This document shows positions 36,001 to 47,275 of a stretch of 64,000 bases of DNA, one piece after another. The stretch lies in the NCBI GenBank assembly GCA_963971575.1, contig OZ020622.1:2890279-2954278 (forward strand). Reading direction: 5' to 3'. The position numbers and the translations under genes were made by a program. This stretch comes from Liopterus haemorrhoidalis. Lineage: Eukaryota; Arthropoda; Insecta; Coleoptera; Dytiscidae. Positions within the stretch are counted from its first letter, which is position 1. Every line of letters begins with the position of its first letter. A model generated the notes under the pieces. That model was not told where the DNA came from and ran no database searches. It saw only the letters and a list, made by a program, of their open reading frames with translations.

Positions 36001-38074
36001 AAAAATTAAAAGCTTAATAATATGGCCAGAGACTGTACATATGAACTCTGTTCCGAAGTCGGCAAAAATTTAACCGTTATAAAAATAAATAAAATTAAAT
36101 TAAAAAACTTACTTGTAAATTTAATTTTTCCATTTCTATTAATTTTTCTGTAAGATCCTTTTTTTCTTTATCGATGTTATTTAATTTTTTTTTAAGATTA
36201 TCTAGTTCACTTTTAACTGTATCTAATTCTGTTGAAAGTGTATTTTTTTCAAATTCCAAATTATTACACTTCTCTTGACACGTATGAGCTAAATCTAACG
36301 CTTTTGACATTTCCGTTTCATAATGTAGTACTTTCTAAAAACAATCAAAATAAAAAAAATTATTCATCAATTTTATATAGTTGTCTTACTTTATTTGCCT
36401 CTGCGATATCAAAATCTGATTTTCCTTTTATTGAACTTAATTTAACGGCAAGCTGATTTCTTTCTGTTTCTAATGATTGCCAACGATCTGCTACTTTTTC
36501 CCATGCTTCGTGAAATTTTAAGATCGCTGCGTCTTTCGCACAATCAACTTGGACTGAAATAGCTAAGCGCTGTTGCATTTCTAAATGTTTGTATTGGAGC
36601 TCTTGAATCAACTTTTCGCAGTGCTGAAAAAATAATACAAATGTTTTTAACATTACAAGAAAAATCAAATATTTAATATTTCAATCTTTATTTTTATTCT
36701 AACTAAAGAATTATCATGTTAGATGTTTTTTTTTAAATTAAAATAATATTTTACCTGTCTTCGTAATTTTTCTTCCTCAAGTTTTGTTAAAATAAAGCTA
36801 CTAGTATTTTTTTCATCTTTTGATTTAGTCCATAAATCAGTAAGACCTAATAAATTTTTATATGGCTCCGCCTCAAAATTATATGGATATCTTTTTGGTT
36901 GCATATTTTTATCTTCATGTTTTTCATTCGTAACATTTTTCGGTGGGGCCATAAGTAATTGTTTTTCATACGTGGGTTGTAATTTTTTTGTAAAAATTTC
37001 TTCTGAACTCTTTTCATAAACAGTCGGAGCACTGTTATCGGAACTCTCTGAAGGGTGTAAATCAGTTTTAGGGAAATTTTTGGATACTTTTGCATCTTCG
37101 TTATACATAATATCTCTCATACCTAAATTATGGTCAGGTACACTATTTTTATTATCTCCCATTTTCCAAGTATACGTCTGTCTTTCTGTCCCCTCAACAA
37201 TTCTATCGTTTTTCTCCATTTTTTGTTTTTGTTTTTCCATACTTTCCAATAATCGATCAACATCTTTTAAATCTAAAGTTTTCCGTTTATCTCTCACATC
37301 TCCTTCGCCTTTTAAATCTGATAATTTTAACGGTGAATTATCAAACGTAATTAAATCATTCGGTAAACTCTGAGTCTTATCAGGAAATTCATTTTCTAAT
37401 TTCCGTTGTGTAACATACCGTTTAATAGTTTTTACATGACTTAAAAATTGATCTATTTCACCTAGGACTGTTTTATTCTTTTCCGGGGATGAATTAATAC
37501 TACTCTCATCTGCATCTCTATCGTACGGAATGCTATGAACACTGTGAGTTTTTTTTGGAGATTCTCTGCGTAAAAATCCATAGTCTGTATTACCTCTACG
37601 GTATCTCAAAGGTGGGTGATCATGATCGGAAGGTGTGGATGGAAGAGAACTGTTTACGAGTTTAGTTCGAGGTTTTTGTGGTGTACTTTTCGCACTATTC
37701 GAATTATATTTGAAATCTCTACGGTCTTGACGATAATCATTTTGGGGATGATCTTCGTTATACTGAAATTATTTATATTTAAATAATAGTACGGAGTGAA
37801 AATGGATTAAAATTACCTGAAACTGCCTTGCTGACATATTTAATTCATTGATACTATCAAGCGAACGAAAAGATGATATCTCCGAATGACTTTCGATTGA
37901 ATTTAACTTATTTTTAATAACACTAACCTCTTCAGTTAAATTTTTTACTAATCTGCAATGTATATTACAATGTTCAGGAAAACTTTCATCAAAAGAACTG
38001 TCAGTATCTGAATTAACTAAGAAAAAATCAGGTGGTATAAGTAAAAGAACGTCTGTATCATCGGTATCACTCAT
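30033..38074 (-). CDS. CNTROB: Centrobin (centriole coiled-coil protein)
   Basis: Nine exons join in phase with GT/AG introns: 37817-38074, 36755-37762, 36390-36623, 36113-36334, 34219-34434, 32819-33045, 32320-32731, 30238-30342, 30033-30110, giving 919 residues (human centrobin is about 903). The start MSDTDDTDVLLLIPPDFFLV is the first ATG. Residues 423-500 match centrobin best: HCEKLIQELQYKHLEMQQRL, then EAWEKVADRWQSLETERNQL. Residues about 423-760 are predicted coiled coil. ELKSVMEQQWSEALRII and the late LQRYIKMLLDKEP also resemble the family; it ends KPPWK. Centrobin marks daughter centrioles and controls centriole duplication and ciliogenesis. Residues 87-422 are polar and poorly conserved. 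Introns 4, 5 and 7 hold transposons. Confidence 0.88.
30524..31488 (+). mobile_element. hAT-type MITE with minisatellite core, copy A
   Basis: The 965-bp element begins TAGGGTGACCATT and ends AATGGTCACCCTA, with the 8-bp duplication TCAAAACC at 30516-30523 and 31489-31496. The core from about 30566 to 31390 is some 20 tandem units of 37-38 bp (AAAAAAGGTCCTCACCTCCC, then AAATCCAAGTGAAGAGC). Two unit types alternate, with CACCTCCCAAATCC or CATCTCCCAAAATCC. Ends carry GCGGGAC repeats. The long open frames here on both strands come from the repeat and are not genes. It lies in centrobin intron 7. Confidence 0.95.
32105..32176. mobile_element. hAT right end fragment in centrobin intron 7
   Basis: GCGGACCGGCAAAAAATCTC and CGGTTGGGAAACACTG match a hAT terminus. 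The flanks do not match those of the left end at 28947, so the two are not one element. Confidence 0.55.
33138..33881 (+). mobile_element. Internally deleted mariner element in centrobin intron 5
   Basis: About 40-bp inverted termini (CAAGGGCATATTGAAAATTA and inverse) are flanked by TA. Within 744 bp, an N-terminal helix-turn-helix part (GVAPIDVHRRLSAVYREA, DVSTVRRWVKTV) is joined out of frame to the C-terminal part with SPYSPDLAPCDFFLFPKLKE to the natural end GDYVEK. The middle, with the first two catalytic aspartates, is lost. Confidence 0.92.
33980..34078. mobile_element. Poly-C-joined element end (CCCACCACTG)
   Basis: A run of about 22 C precedes TTCCATAGCAAACCGGTAG and ATTCGAATCCCACCACTG. 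The same end occurs at about 45130-45198 (CTTCCATAGCGAACCGGTAG, GAATCCCACCACTG). CAGTGGTGGGATTC on the inverse strand looks like a hAT terminus. Confidence 0.55.
34556..34694 (+). mobile_element. hAT-type minisatellite MITE, copy B
   Basis: The 139-bp copy has the same ends as copy A and the perfect 8-bp duplication ACCTTGAT (34548-34555, 34695-34702). The core has only one full unit and a partial one. It lies in centrobin intron 4. Confidence 0.92.
34735..36010 (+). pseudogene. Rearranged LINE ORF2 fragments
   Basis: About 34740-34970 encodes a LINE C-terminal region (LQRRALRVISGIGYREDCRQ, LTLPCIYILQYL). Downstream, the reverse transcriptase core IYGVPQGSILGPLQF appears three times (about 35160, 35680, 35868). 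The last two are a tandem repeat with a 188-bp period; the first copy is interrupted by the MITE at 35234-35556. The order is reversed from a real LINE (core before C-terminus), so the locus is rearranged. Confidence 0.8.
35234..35556 (+). mobile_element. hAT-type minisatellite MITE, copy C
   Basis: The 323-bp copy starts TAGGATGAC and ends TTACCCTA, with the 8-bp duplication CTGTAAGA (35226-35233, 35557-35564). It has four core units. It inserted into the first of the three LINE repeats in centrobin intron 4. Confidence 0.92.
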
Positions 38075-39050
38075 CACTACATTATGCAATTTATTAACAC
38101 TATAATTTAAACATATTTACATTATTTAGGCCATGTTACATTTAATTTATCGATTTAATAAACATTAATTTAACCTAACAAGCCAAATGACAACAAAAAC
38201 ATAAACAATGGGAGGTTCACATATATATAGTTCATGACTTTTCAAAAGGATGGCGAGAGTTGTATTGTAAAATTTTAAAAAAATTGTCTAAATTATTAAA
38301 AAATTAGTAATTTTACCATTATGTACTAAAAAACATTAAAAAATAATTATAATTTAATTTTTCTGAAGACTTACATCAAATTTGTTTTGGTGTTTGTTGA
38401 TATACTTAAAAATTTGGTAATTTACCTGGTCCTTTTACTTAAAAATACTATAAAATGATCATTTTTCTAATGTTAACACATAAATGTTCCATATTTTCTT
38501 ATGTGGCTAAATAATACTTAAGTAAAAAAAAAGAAATATTGACATAAATTGTCAAAAACAAGACTTCTTGATAGTTTTTCAAAAACGAATAATGTAATTA
38601 ACAAAGTCTGTAGTAATTACTTAATTAAAGTATATTTTTTAATAAAACTACAAAATATAATTATTAAATGACATCAATACAAAATATATCATAAATAATA
38701 AATTAATTAACTAATTTAAAAGTAAAATTTAAGAATTAAATAATAAATTCTTCCTTATTAAGAGATGTAACATGTAATATTTTGCTTTCAATAATAAATA
38801 AGTAATATTAAACTAGAAGTTGTATCTGGAAAACGTCGTATGCCTGTTCAAGTCTACTAATGCACTTTTAAATGGCAAAGTTGCAAAAAATACACACAGC
38901 GGCGTCTCATATAACAGAAAACAACACGACACAACGCTTAGATAAATAAATAATAGCGCACAACACTTTAAATAGTACATTGTTAAATTAAGGAATGAAA
39001 TTACATATTATAAATGAATGAAATACGTTTCATTGTCTTTTCCAGTAATA
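38075..39050. other. Centrobin upstream region
   Basis: The centrobin promoter and leader are expected near 38075-38250. The rest is AT-rich with no gene or defined element. A less AT-rich patch lies at 38820-38960. Confidence 0.35.
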
Positions 39051-39615
39051 ATGGGTGTTTTTTTTAGAGGTATAGAACTTTAAATTGCAATAAAACAACG
39101 ATGGATTATTCGATTGACATGAATTTTTTTTTATTCGAAAGATAATCTTGTGGCATTACATTTTAAATATGATTTCTGGCATATGACCGCCACGGCTGGC
39201 TCGGATGTAGTCCAATCTGGACGTCCAATTTTCGATGACTTTTTCCAACATTTGTGGGCGTATATCGGCAATAACACGGCGAATGTTGTCTTCCAAATGG
39301 TCAAGCGTTTGTGGCTTATCCGCATAGACCAATGACTTTACATAGCCCCACAGTCAGTAGTCCAGCGGTGTTAAATCACAAGATCTTGGAGGCCAATTCA
39401 CAGGTCCAAAACGTGAAATTAGGCGGTCACCAAACATGTCTTTCAATAAATCGATTGTGGCACGAGCTGTGTGACATGTTGCGCCGTCTTGTTGGTATGA
39501 TTTAATGTAATGCCACAAGATTATCTTTCGAATAAAAAAAAATTCATGTCAATCGAATAATCCATCGTTGTTTTATTGCAATTTAAAGTTCTATACCTCT
39601 AAAAAAAACACCCGT
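39051..39615 (-). mobile_element. Tc1/mariner foldback with about 110-bp inverted ends
   Basis: The ends, running GGGTGTTTTTTTTAGAGGTA through GATTATTCGATTGACATGAA to AAGATAATCTTGTGGCATTA, are near-exact inverse copies over about 110 bp and lie between TA dinucleotides. The middle encodes on the minus strand the C-terminal piece of a transposase (LEDNIRRVIADIRPQMLEKV-like, in a frame broken by the deletion). It is non-autonomous. Confidence 0.85.
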
Positions 39616-39719
39616 TATTTATCCGAACTACTTGCCGCTTTTAATAAATAATTTTTTTCTTTTATAAAATTGTAGAACTCAATGCAGTCCATTTACAATT
39701 ACCTTTTATTTACAGTTCA

Positions 39720-40960
39720 GCCTTTATTAAATCAGTTTTGCAATGGTTTCTGGTGTCAATCCAATGAGATTAAACTGAAAATTCTTTCAACAAATGCGTT
39801 TGAGTATGGGATACTGAGAATGTTCCCAACTAGTAGCAAAAGGTTCTTATAACTGTAGGAATTAGCTTCCAACTCATTAGCTTCAAAAATATCCACATTT
39901 TGTCTACAGGCTTATTTTTGTAAGATTGTTTTTCGATAATGTCCTTTGTATCTATGAATTCATCATAGAGGCTGTCCATCTTTAAAGCGTCTGCAATTTT
40001 TCTCTTTACGGCAGATTTTATATGTTATGTTAAATTTGTTGTTTTTAAAGAAAATAGCCTTATTGCATGTAAGTAATTTGAATTGGAAAAATCAAAATTT
40101 GATTCTAAATAGTTTTTGGTAAAAAATTTAATAAAATCTTGTGCAATTTTTCTAGATTCTGCTGCATTTTGTTGAGTTCTGTAGCAGTCTTTTCTCCAAA
40201 AAAGGATTTTTTTCACCCTTAAAGTTTTTGACGTAACCTATACATAACATCGAACAACTCAGGCGCAGTAAAATTGTTTTGTTCTAAACTCTTTATAGCC
40301 TCTTCAAAAACTGGCAAACAGTGAAAGAATAACATGCAAATTTCGTTTCTACTGTATTCTTCTTCTCTATTTTCATCCATAATGTATTTACAAATAAGAG
40401 TAGGACATTCGTCTTGTCCCATACTTTGAAAATAAGTTTTTACACCTGGCCAACATTTTAACATTTTATATATTGCTGGTAATAATGATAACTGGGGTTA
40501 CCAAACGTCCTACTTTGGTAGGACATGTCCTACAATTTACCTCCTTGTCCTACGTCCTACCTACTGTTAAAAAATATCGGAAATGTCCTACTTTTATAGT
40601 AGTTTTACTTTGAAGACCGCTGAGTCGACATTTGCCGATGAACGCGATCGTCGACGTTTGCCGATAAACGCGATCAACGCGTAACGAATGCGCATAGTTG
40701 TTGCGACGTATCCCGCCATGGGATATCCACGACGTACTATCCAGTAAAGGCTACATTATTAGTCTATACTGAGGTACTAGTGCGAATACGTCGGGCTGTC
40801 GGCGTAAATGTCCTACTGTGTCCTACTAAACTACTAGTTTTAGTAAAAATATCCTACTCTGTCACGAGAGACATTTGGTAACCCTAATGATAACCATCTT
40901 GTAGGAACATGTCTAAGGAGTTTATCTAGTTATACGAGGAATTTAAGATGAAAAATATTT
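39720..40960 (-). pseudogene. hAT-type transposase relic, interrupted by a MITE
   Basis: On the minus strand VPTRWLSLLPAIYKMLKCWP continues into GVKTYFQSMGQDECPTLICK, then after a frameshift AQDFIKFFTKNYLESNFDFS, and finally LSIPYSNAFVERIFSLI near 39790. These are, in order, the central part and the C-terminal dimerisation region of a hAT transposase. At least two frameshifts break it. The MITE 40493-40886 split the RW-LSLLP segment; reading across its 8-bp duplication restores the frame. Confidence 0.8.
40493..40886. mobile_element. hAT-type MITE, TGGGGTTACCAAA ends
   Basis: The 394-bp element begins TGGGGTTACCAAA and ends TTTGGTAACCCTA, with the perfect 8-bp duplication ATGATAAC (40485-40492, 40887-40894). 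GTCCTAC repeats about ten times near both ends. A central CpG-rich block has TTTGCCGATGAACGCGATC twice. The termini resemble those of the minisatellite MITE family (TAGGGTGACCA). Confidence 0.92.
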
Positions 40961-41778
40961 AGTTTTTTTAATAATATTATTTAATTTTTCTGAAAAGATT
41001 CCAAAACATTGGGTTATTGCTGAAATCGGGACTTTTCGCGTCCCGGGCAACTGTTTCCCGGGACGCTGGACTTTCAGTACTCAAACCGGGATTGTCCCGG
41101 TGTAGTACACATCCTGAAGACCCGCACGAGGTGGCTTTGTTCTTATATATTAAAAACTTACAGATGTATGGTAAATTAAATTTTATTATTAGACATAGAG
41201 TATTCTATATATATTTTTTCCCGCTATATTGAAAATGTAGTTTCTGTATATTACTTACTGTAGTGGTACGAGTTATAAAATATTCTTTCCTCCGTCACTG
41301 TTTCTAAAAAAACTAGCACTATGGCTTCCCAGACAGACAGTGATTTTACTTTTCTTATGTTACGTACACTAGCTTTTCAAAACTATAGAACATACGTTAG
41401 CAATTTCATAGAAATATGCATTGTTTAATAGTTTTTATTGTTGTTGTAACACTGTCAAGAATACTGAGAAACACAGGAAAGATGAGACAATATGTCGTTT
41501 CTTCTATAGTTTAAAGAAAAAGAACAATACCAACTGTAATAATTAAATATACTACTATACTTAAGTTATAAAATGCTTATCTAAGTCATTATCAAGTCTG
41601 AAGTTTTTTAATGCAAATGAAAACACAAAAATAAAGTTTATATGGTTATGTATTCCAATTTATTGTGAAATAAAACCAATTATTATTATTATAGATGGCA
41701 GCTTTTGGCGCAGAACAAAGTCACTCTTGTTTTCCATCTCTGTCTTTTTTTGGACTTAATATATAAAGAGTCATATAT

Positions 41779-42122
41779 TAGGGTGACCATTCGTCCCGCA
41801 TTTTAACATTTTGTCCCGTATTAAGATGCGTCCCTCAAAAGTCCCGCATTTTAACATTTTGTCCCGCATTATCCCGCATTTTAACATTTTGGATTTGGGA
41901 GGTGAGGACCTTTTTTTTTTGATCTTCACTTGGATTTGGGAGGTGAAGACCTTTTTGTTTTTGCTCTTCACTTGGATTTTGGGAGATGAGGACCTTTTTT
42001 TGCTCTTCACTTGGATTTGGGAGGTGAGGACCTTTTTTTTTCGCTCTTCCCTTCGATTTGGGAGATGAGGATCTTTTTTTTGCTCCGTCCCGCATTGCCT
42101 TCTTGAGAAAATGGTCACCCTA
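41779..42122 (-). mobile_element. hAT-type minisatellite MITE, copy D
   Basis: The 344-bp copy lies in inverse orientation to copies A-C, with the perfect 8-bp duplication TCATATAT (41771-41778, 42123-42130). It has four core units. It inserted into the end of a hAT transposase relic. Confidence 0.92.
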
Positions 42123-42130
42123 TCATATAT

Positions 42131-42430
42131 GCATATAAATAATAAAGAAAGTCCATTTTTCAATCTGACTTGTTTGAAGACGGTGTTTCGGAGATAGTTA
42201 TTTAAATAATTTAACGCAGAAAATAATCGTTCAGCAGTACGTTACTACTAACGTTACTAATATTTTTAACAGCTTTCATAGAATTATATTTGATTAACTT
42301 TCTTACATATCTGAAAACATCTATAACTGATTTTGGTTGCACATTTAGATATAGGGAAAAATTGCTAAGCGATATGACATCTGGTGGGATTTTAGGAACT
42401 ACAGAAATAGACATTCTATCGCGCTTTTTT
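42131..42430 (-). pseudogene. hAT transposase C-terminal relic
   Basis: Minus-strand frames give TAERLFSALNYLNNYLRNT then LKNGLSLLFI, the hAT dimerisation motif. The part upstream (NFSLYLNVQPKSVIDVFRYV) is in another frame. Confidence 0.65.
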
Positions 42431-43563
42431 TATAAAAAATGTTTGCATAAAAATATAATTGCATAAAAACAAATATTAATATTGTAGCAAAATTACAAAA
42501 ACCACCAGTAAACATTAAAATTCACGTTGTTTATATGTAACAAATGTCTATATTGAAGGTTCCGAGTATGCCACAATAGCGCTGCGATCTTAAAATACTT
42601 CCCCTATACAATGGCAAAGTCATCTCCCTCTAAATTGTAAAAAAATGAACAATTTTGTGGTTCAGGAGTTTTCGATTTCTTACATGTAGTAGTAGCCTGT
42701 TGGTAGCCTGTTTCTAGTACTAGGTACTAGTACTAGGTACTAGGAAAAAAGTTAAAAAATTATAATACAAAACAGGCTTTAATTCATTTAAAAAGAAAAA
42801 CATTACGGTTCGTATTTAGAGCTCAAAATAGGATATGAAAATATAATTAGATATAGTAAAATCCCCAATAGTAAAACATAATTAATATTAGGTTAAAATG
42901 ACAACTGCTGCCCTAAAGAATACCTATTAAGTTTGTTATCTATACAGAAATGTTCGAAAGCACTAGCCTAAGTAAGTAAATAGGTATCATAGGCGCTAAT
43001 AGCCACATATGCTGTGCGCTTAACTAACAGTCAACATTTTAAAGTCAACACTGGATGTTTCTAACAGGTTAAGATTTGTAATTTTGAGTGCGTTTTATGA
43101 ATGTATGTTTATTGTAAGTTAACGGTAAAATCGAAGTCATCTTTTCCACACCCACCGTGTCTGTCTGTCTACCAGTCTCCTGCTTGTCTTGAGTGCTAGA
43201 GCTCATGTTCTGAATTCCCAGCACGCAAATATTCATAGAATGCGCCCAAGGAAATTCACTATTTGCATACAGACCAAATATTGGGTACAACGAGATTTCA
43301 CTCAGGAATTTTAAGAATTATCGCACCTCATTTTAAGATGATTCACGACAAATATATTAAAACAACGATTAGAAACAGTAGAATAATGTCTGTTGGATTA
43401 TGTTCGATTTACGCGGTAGATACAGGGTTGAATTTAAAGGGGTATAGAACATACCGTAGTCATCAAAAAAATTAGGCGTGCTCCAAAGATGTAGTAAATA
43501 TCTAACATTAAACAGCAGGATTGATGCCATCTTATTTGATAAATAAGCTAGAAGAACAACAGC
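42431..43563. other. No gene seen
   Basis: AT-rich sequence. A small palindromic tandem of CTAGTACTAGGTA lies at about 42714-42745. Nothing else was recognised. Confidence 0.5.
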
Positions 43564-45013
43564 CAGGGCCGTTTTTCCGCATAGGCCAACGAGGCCATGG
43601 CCTAGGGCCCGCTTATTCTAGGGGCCCGGCCGACGGTCCTAATTTTAGTTTGCAAAGTTAATCATTTTTAAAAATATTAAATAACAAAATATTACAAAAT
43701 ATTAAATAAGTTTCAACCACCCTACACTACTTTAATTAGACCTAATTTACCCACATAATTTATTGTTATGAAACTTGCATAACAAATAAAACACTAATAG
43801 TTCTTTTATTCTTATTGCTCACACGTCTGATATTAAATGTACTGTATGTCTCTAAGAAATGCAGATGCAAATTATTAGGACATAATAAATCTACTAGCAT
43901 GCATTGTTAAAATGTACACTTGATAATCGACTTTATTTTCCGTTAGATATTAAAAATTTTATTGTCTTTTAATGGAAAAAAATAAATTCATTTTACTATG
44001 CGTGGATAAGTATAAAAATATTTAAATATATAAGAAATAGTTTCGATGAATGCGAAAAAGAGGCTTTGTTCTTTTCAACAAATAAACAATACATCGATAC
44101 TAATAGATTATTAAAGAGAAAAGTATTTCACGATGAAGGATCAGTAGAAGACGTAAATTTGAAAGGACGAGATTATTTTCGTATACAAATATTTAATGTT
44201 ATTTGTGATACGATCATTAATCAAATACAAATACGTTCCGAATCGTATAAAAAAATGTACAAAAATTTTCAATGTTTTTTTGAATTAAATTCGATATTGA
44301 ATTAGACGACTTAAAATCAATTTACGAGACAGATATTTCAGTAACAGATTTAGACGACGAAATGAAACATTTTCTGTACTTGGAAAAATCATTGAAAAAA
44401 ACAAATATAATTGAAATGTTTAAATTAATCAAACAAAACAATATGTGCAGTACATTTCCTAATGTAGGAATTTTATTGAAAATATTTCTTACGATGCCAG
44501 TTAGCAATGCTAGCGGCGAAAGAAGCTTTTCTGCCCTCAAAAGGGTGAAAAATTATTTACGAAGCAGTTTGGCTCAACAAAAGGCATTATCTTTGCTGTA
44601 CATTGATACCGATGCTATCCAGCAATTAGATTGCAATGACATTATAAATGAATTTGCCTCTATTAAATGCAGGAAAGTTCCCATTTGATTTTTAGGTCTA
44701 TGAAAATTTTTATTAGTTTCTAATTCCTTTTGTATATTATTTTGAGTTTATTGTTTATTGTCTATTGTTTTTGCAACTAGAATAAAGATTTAAGTTTAGC
44801 AGAAAATATTGTCTTAATTATTTTATATCGAAAACACTTTGTAATTAAAACCTAATTTACATAAAATAGCTGCAATGAATAATCAAGGTTACAAATTGGG
44901 TTTAAATACTTTGTAGTCGCTCACATTGGTATTTTTAAAATTTAATTTGACTCCTCCAGGGGCCCGTTAAATACCGCTGGCCTAGGGCCCGTAAAATTCA
45001 TAAGACGGCACTG
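43564..45013 (+). mobile_element. hAT deletion derivative with perfect TSD
   Basis: The 1450-bp element begins CAGGGCCGTTTTTCC and ends AAGACGGCACTG, with subterminal CCTAGGGCCCG at both ends. The 8-bp duplication ACAACAGC is exact (43556-43563, 45014-45021). The remaining transposase is only its 3' part. Confidence 0.95.
44050..44688 (+). pseudogene. hAT transposase 3' fragment
   Basis: One frame (44066-44305) gives RDYFRIQIFNVICDTIINQI-like sequence. A second frame (44362-44688) holds the full C-terminal dimerisation domain, FPNVGILLKIFLTMPVSNAS followed by GERSFSALKRVKNYLRSSL. The 5' half with the zinc finger and the first catalytic residues is missing. It ends at a natural stop shortly before the right terminus, so the element lost its 5' coding half. 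Confidence 0.88.
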
Positions 45014-45129
45014 ACAACAGCAAACACACAACCACAATGCAAGACAGCAAAACCATTTTGCACTACAGCATAAAAATAGTAAAGGTGGACAAAATACAAT
45101 ATTTTTTAGGGCCGATTATACACAAAAAA

Positions 45130-45198
45130 AAAATAACAACCCCCTCCCAGATCTTCCATAGCGAACCGGTAGTAAAATTATTTGAATCCCACCACTGA
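45130..45198. mobile_element. Element end (CCCACCACTG), second copy
   Basis: It shares CTTCCATAGCGAACCGGTAG and GAATCCCACCACTG with 33980-34078. The C run is shorter here. Confidence 0.5.
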
Positions 45199-46945
45199 TG
45201 TAAGTGCTAACTTTACACTAAATTTAATCAAAAAAGAAGTGTAAAAAATTAACACGAAAAGCAAGAGACTTCATAATACACTAAAATTTCATTTTTTAGT
45301 TTGAACACTAACACTGCTTTTTTTAGAGTGTAGGTAGATACATTTCGAAAGTTATCTCTTAGTACGATTTTCGCGTAAATTAAATTTGTAGCGGCGAACG
45401 CTAAAATGTTCGGATTTTTAAATTTTTTTTTGTAGTTCAACACTATCCTGATGCCGATCGATCGACTTATAACTGATAAACATATACCGGGTGAATTACT
45501 TAAGGAGCAACATACTTGTTTCACATATAGTCCGAGAGCTAGCAACGTTTTCGAGAAAGAATTTTAGGTCGGCTGGTTTTTCGATATTTCCCTTTCGTAT
45601 TGAAGTTAGGTAGGGATGCGGTACGTCTGGCACCTGGGAGCGGTTGCGTTTACCTGTGCGCATCTCGCCTGTACAGGTAAAAAGTGGATATTTTGAAATC
45701 ATTTTAAGACATTTTATTTATTTTATATAATTTTCTATGTCTTTTTAACATTATAAATTTATAGTTGCCAGACAGTTTCGTTGTTGCTAACATTGCGCCA
45801 GATCTAATTTAAGTATTTAAAAAATAATATTTTTCAAACCATTTTAGTATAGCTGTAATTTTAATAGGATATAGTTCTGTAAACAAAGAATACAATATTA
45901 ATTTGCCAGACGGAAATTCCGTTGTTTAACTAGGAACCAGACCAATTTAAGTCCCGGGGATAATAGGTAAGTTAGAAGAGTGTGGCAGCTTATTCGTTGG
46001 TTGCGTGAGAGAGATAGCTGCAACAGAGGGCGTTAGAAAGAGACAGGTTATATAGGTTAGAATTTCATAAAAAAATAGAGCAAAATAATAATTAAAGTAA
46101 AATGAGATGAGAACAACTGATAAAAAATATTATTAGCAAAATAAAACAAATCATTTATTTTAAATATGTAGGAAATTAAACATAAAATGTAATTCAGTAT
46201 TTTTATTGAATAATTCTGTCACAATGCAATGACCTGAGTATCTGTTAAAAAAATTTAAAAAAAAAATTAAAAATTAAAAATTAAAAAAAAAAATTAAATT
46301 ATTATTTTTTAAATTTTATTATTTTACCACTTTTGTTTGAACAAAAAACACATTTTTCTTTTTCCTCACTCATCACGATAAAATTCTGCTTCTATTTTAT
46401 TTTATAAAAACAAGCAAACAAGCAAACTCATGTGGACGACGCCAACTTAAAAAATAGCAGCTGTGATTGTTTTACTGTTATCTCTTCTAACTCACCTATT
46501 CTCCCCGTGACTTAAATTGGTCTGGTTCCTAGTTAAACAACGGAATTTCCGTCTGGCAAATTAATATTGTATTCTTTGATTACAGAACTATATCCTATTA
46601 AAATTACAGCTATACTAAAATGGTTTGAAAAATATTATTTTTTAAATACTTAAATTAGATCTGGCGCAATGTTAGCAACAACGAAACTGTCTGGCAACTA
46701 TAAATTTATAATGCTAAAAAGACATAGAAAATTATATTAAAAAAAAAAAAATTTCTTAAAATGATTTCAAAATATCCAATTTTTACCTATACAGGCGAGT
46801 TGCGCACAGGTAAACGCAACCGCTCCTAGGTGCCAGACGTACCGCATCCCTACCTAACTTCAATAAGAAAGAGAAATATCGAAAAACCAGCCGACCTAAA
46901 ATAAACTTTTTTGTGACGTTGCTAGCTCTTAGACTAATATAATAT

Positions 46946-47263
46946 TAATGAAGTGAGTTATTTCAAAAGCAACATAGCCATAAAACAAATGCTTATCGTA
47001 TCCATAGAAAAGACAAAATATTATTTTTTTAAAATATTTTTTGGACTTAGCTACTAAGGACATTATTATTTTTGTTTGTATTTAAATATAAACAAACTAA
47101 TAAAAATTCATTTATTGTTTCTAATTTCCTATTTTTTAGCCGTCTAGGAACTTTATCATGTCAAATAACTATTATATCTAATCACCATTGCATATCTGTT
47201 GCCATGGATATGAGCTTGCTTTCATAATTTGCTATGTTGCAAATGAAATAACTCACTTCATTA
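46946..47263. mobile_element. Nested inverted-repeat element
   Basis: Ends TAATGAAGTGAGTTATTTC and the inverse, with AAGCAACATAG just inside, form about 30-bp inverted repeats. It interrupts the right arm of the foldback between sequences that are continuous in the left arm. Confidence 0.8.
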
Positions 47264-47275
47264 ACATTATATGTG

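Noticed and set aside
41015..41115. A MITE with TCCCGGG repeats
   Set aside because: Several CCCGGG/TCCCGG words cluster here, but no paired ends or target duplication could be defined.
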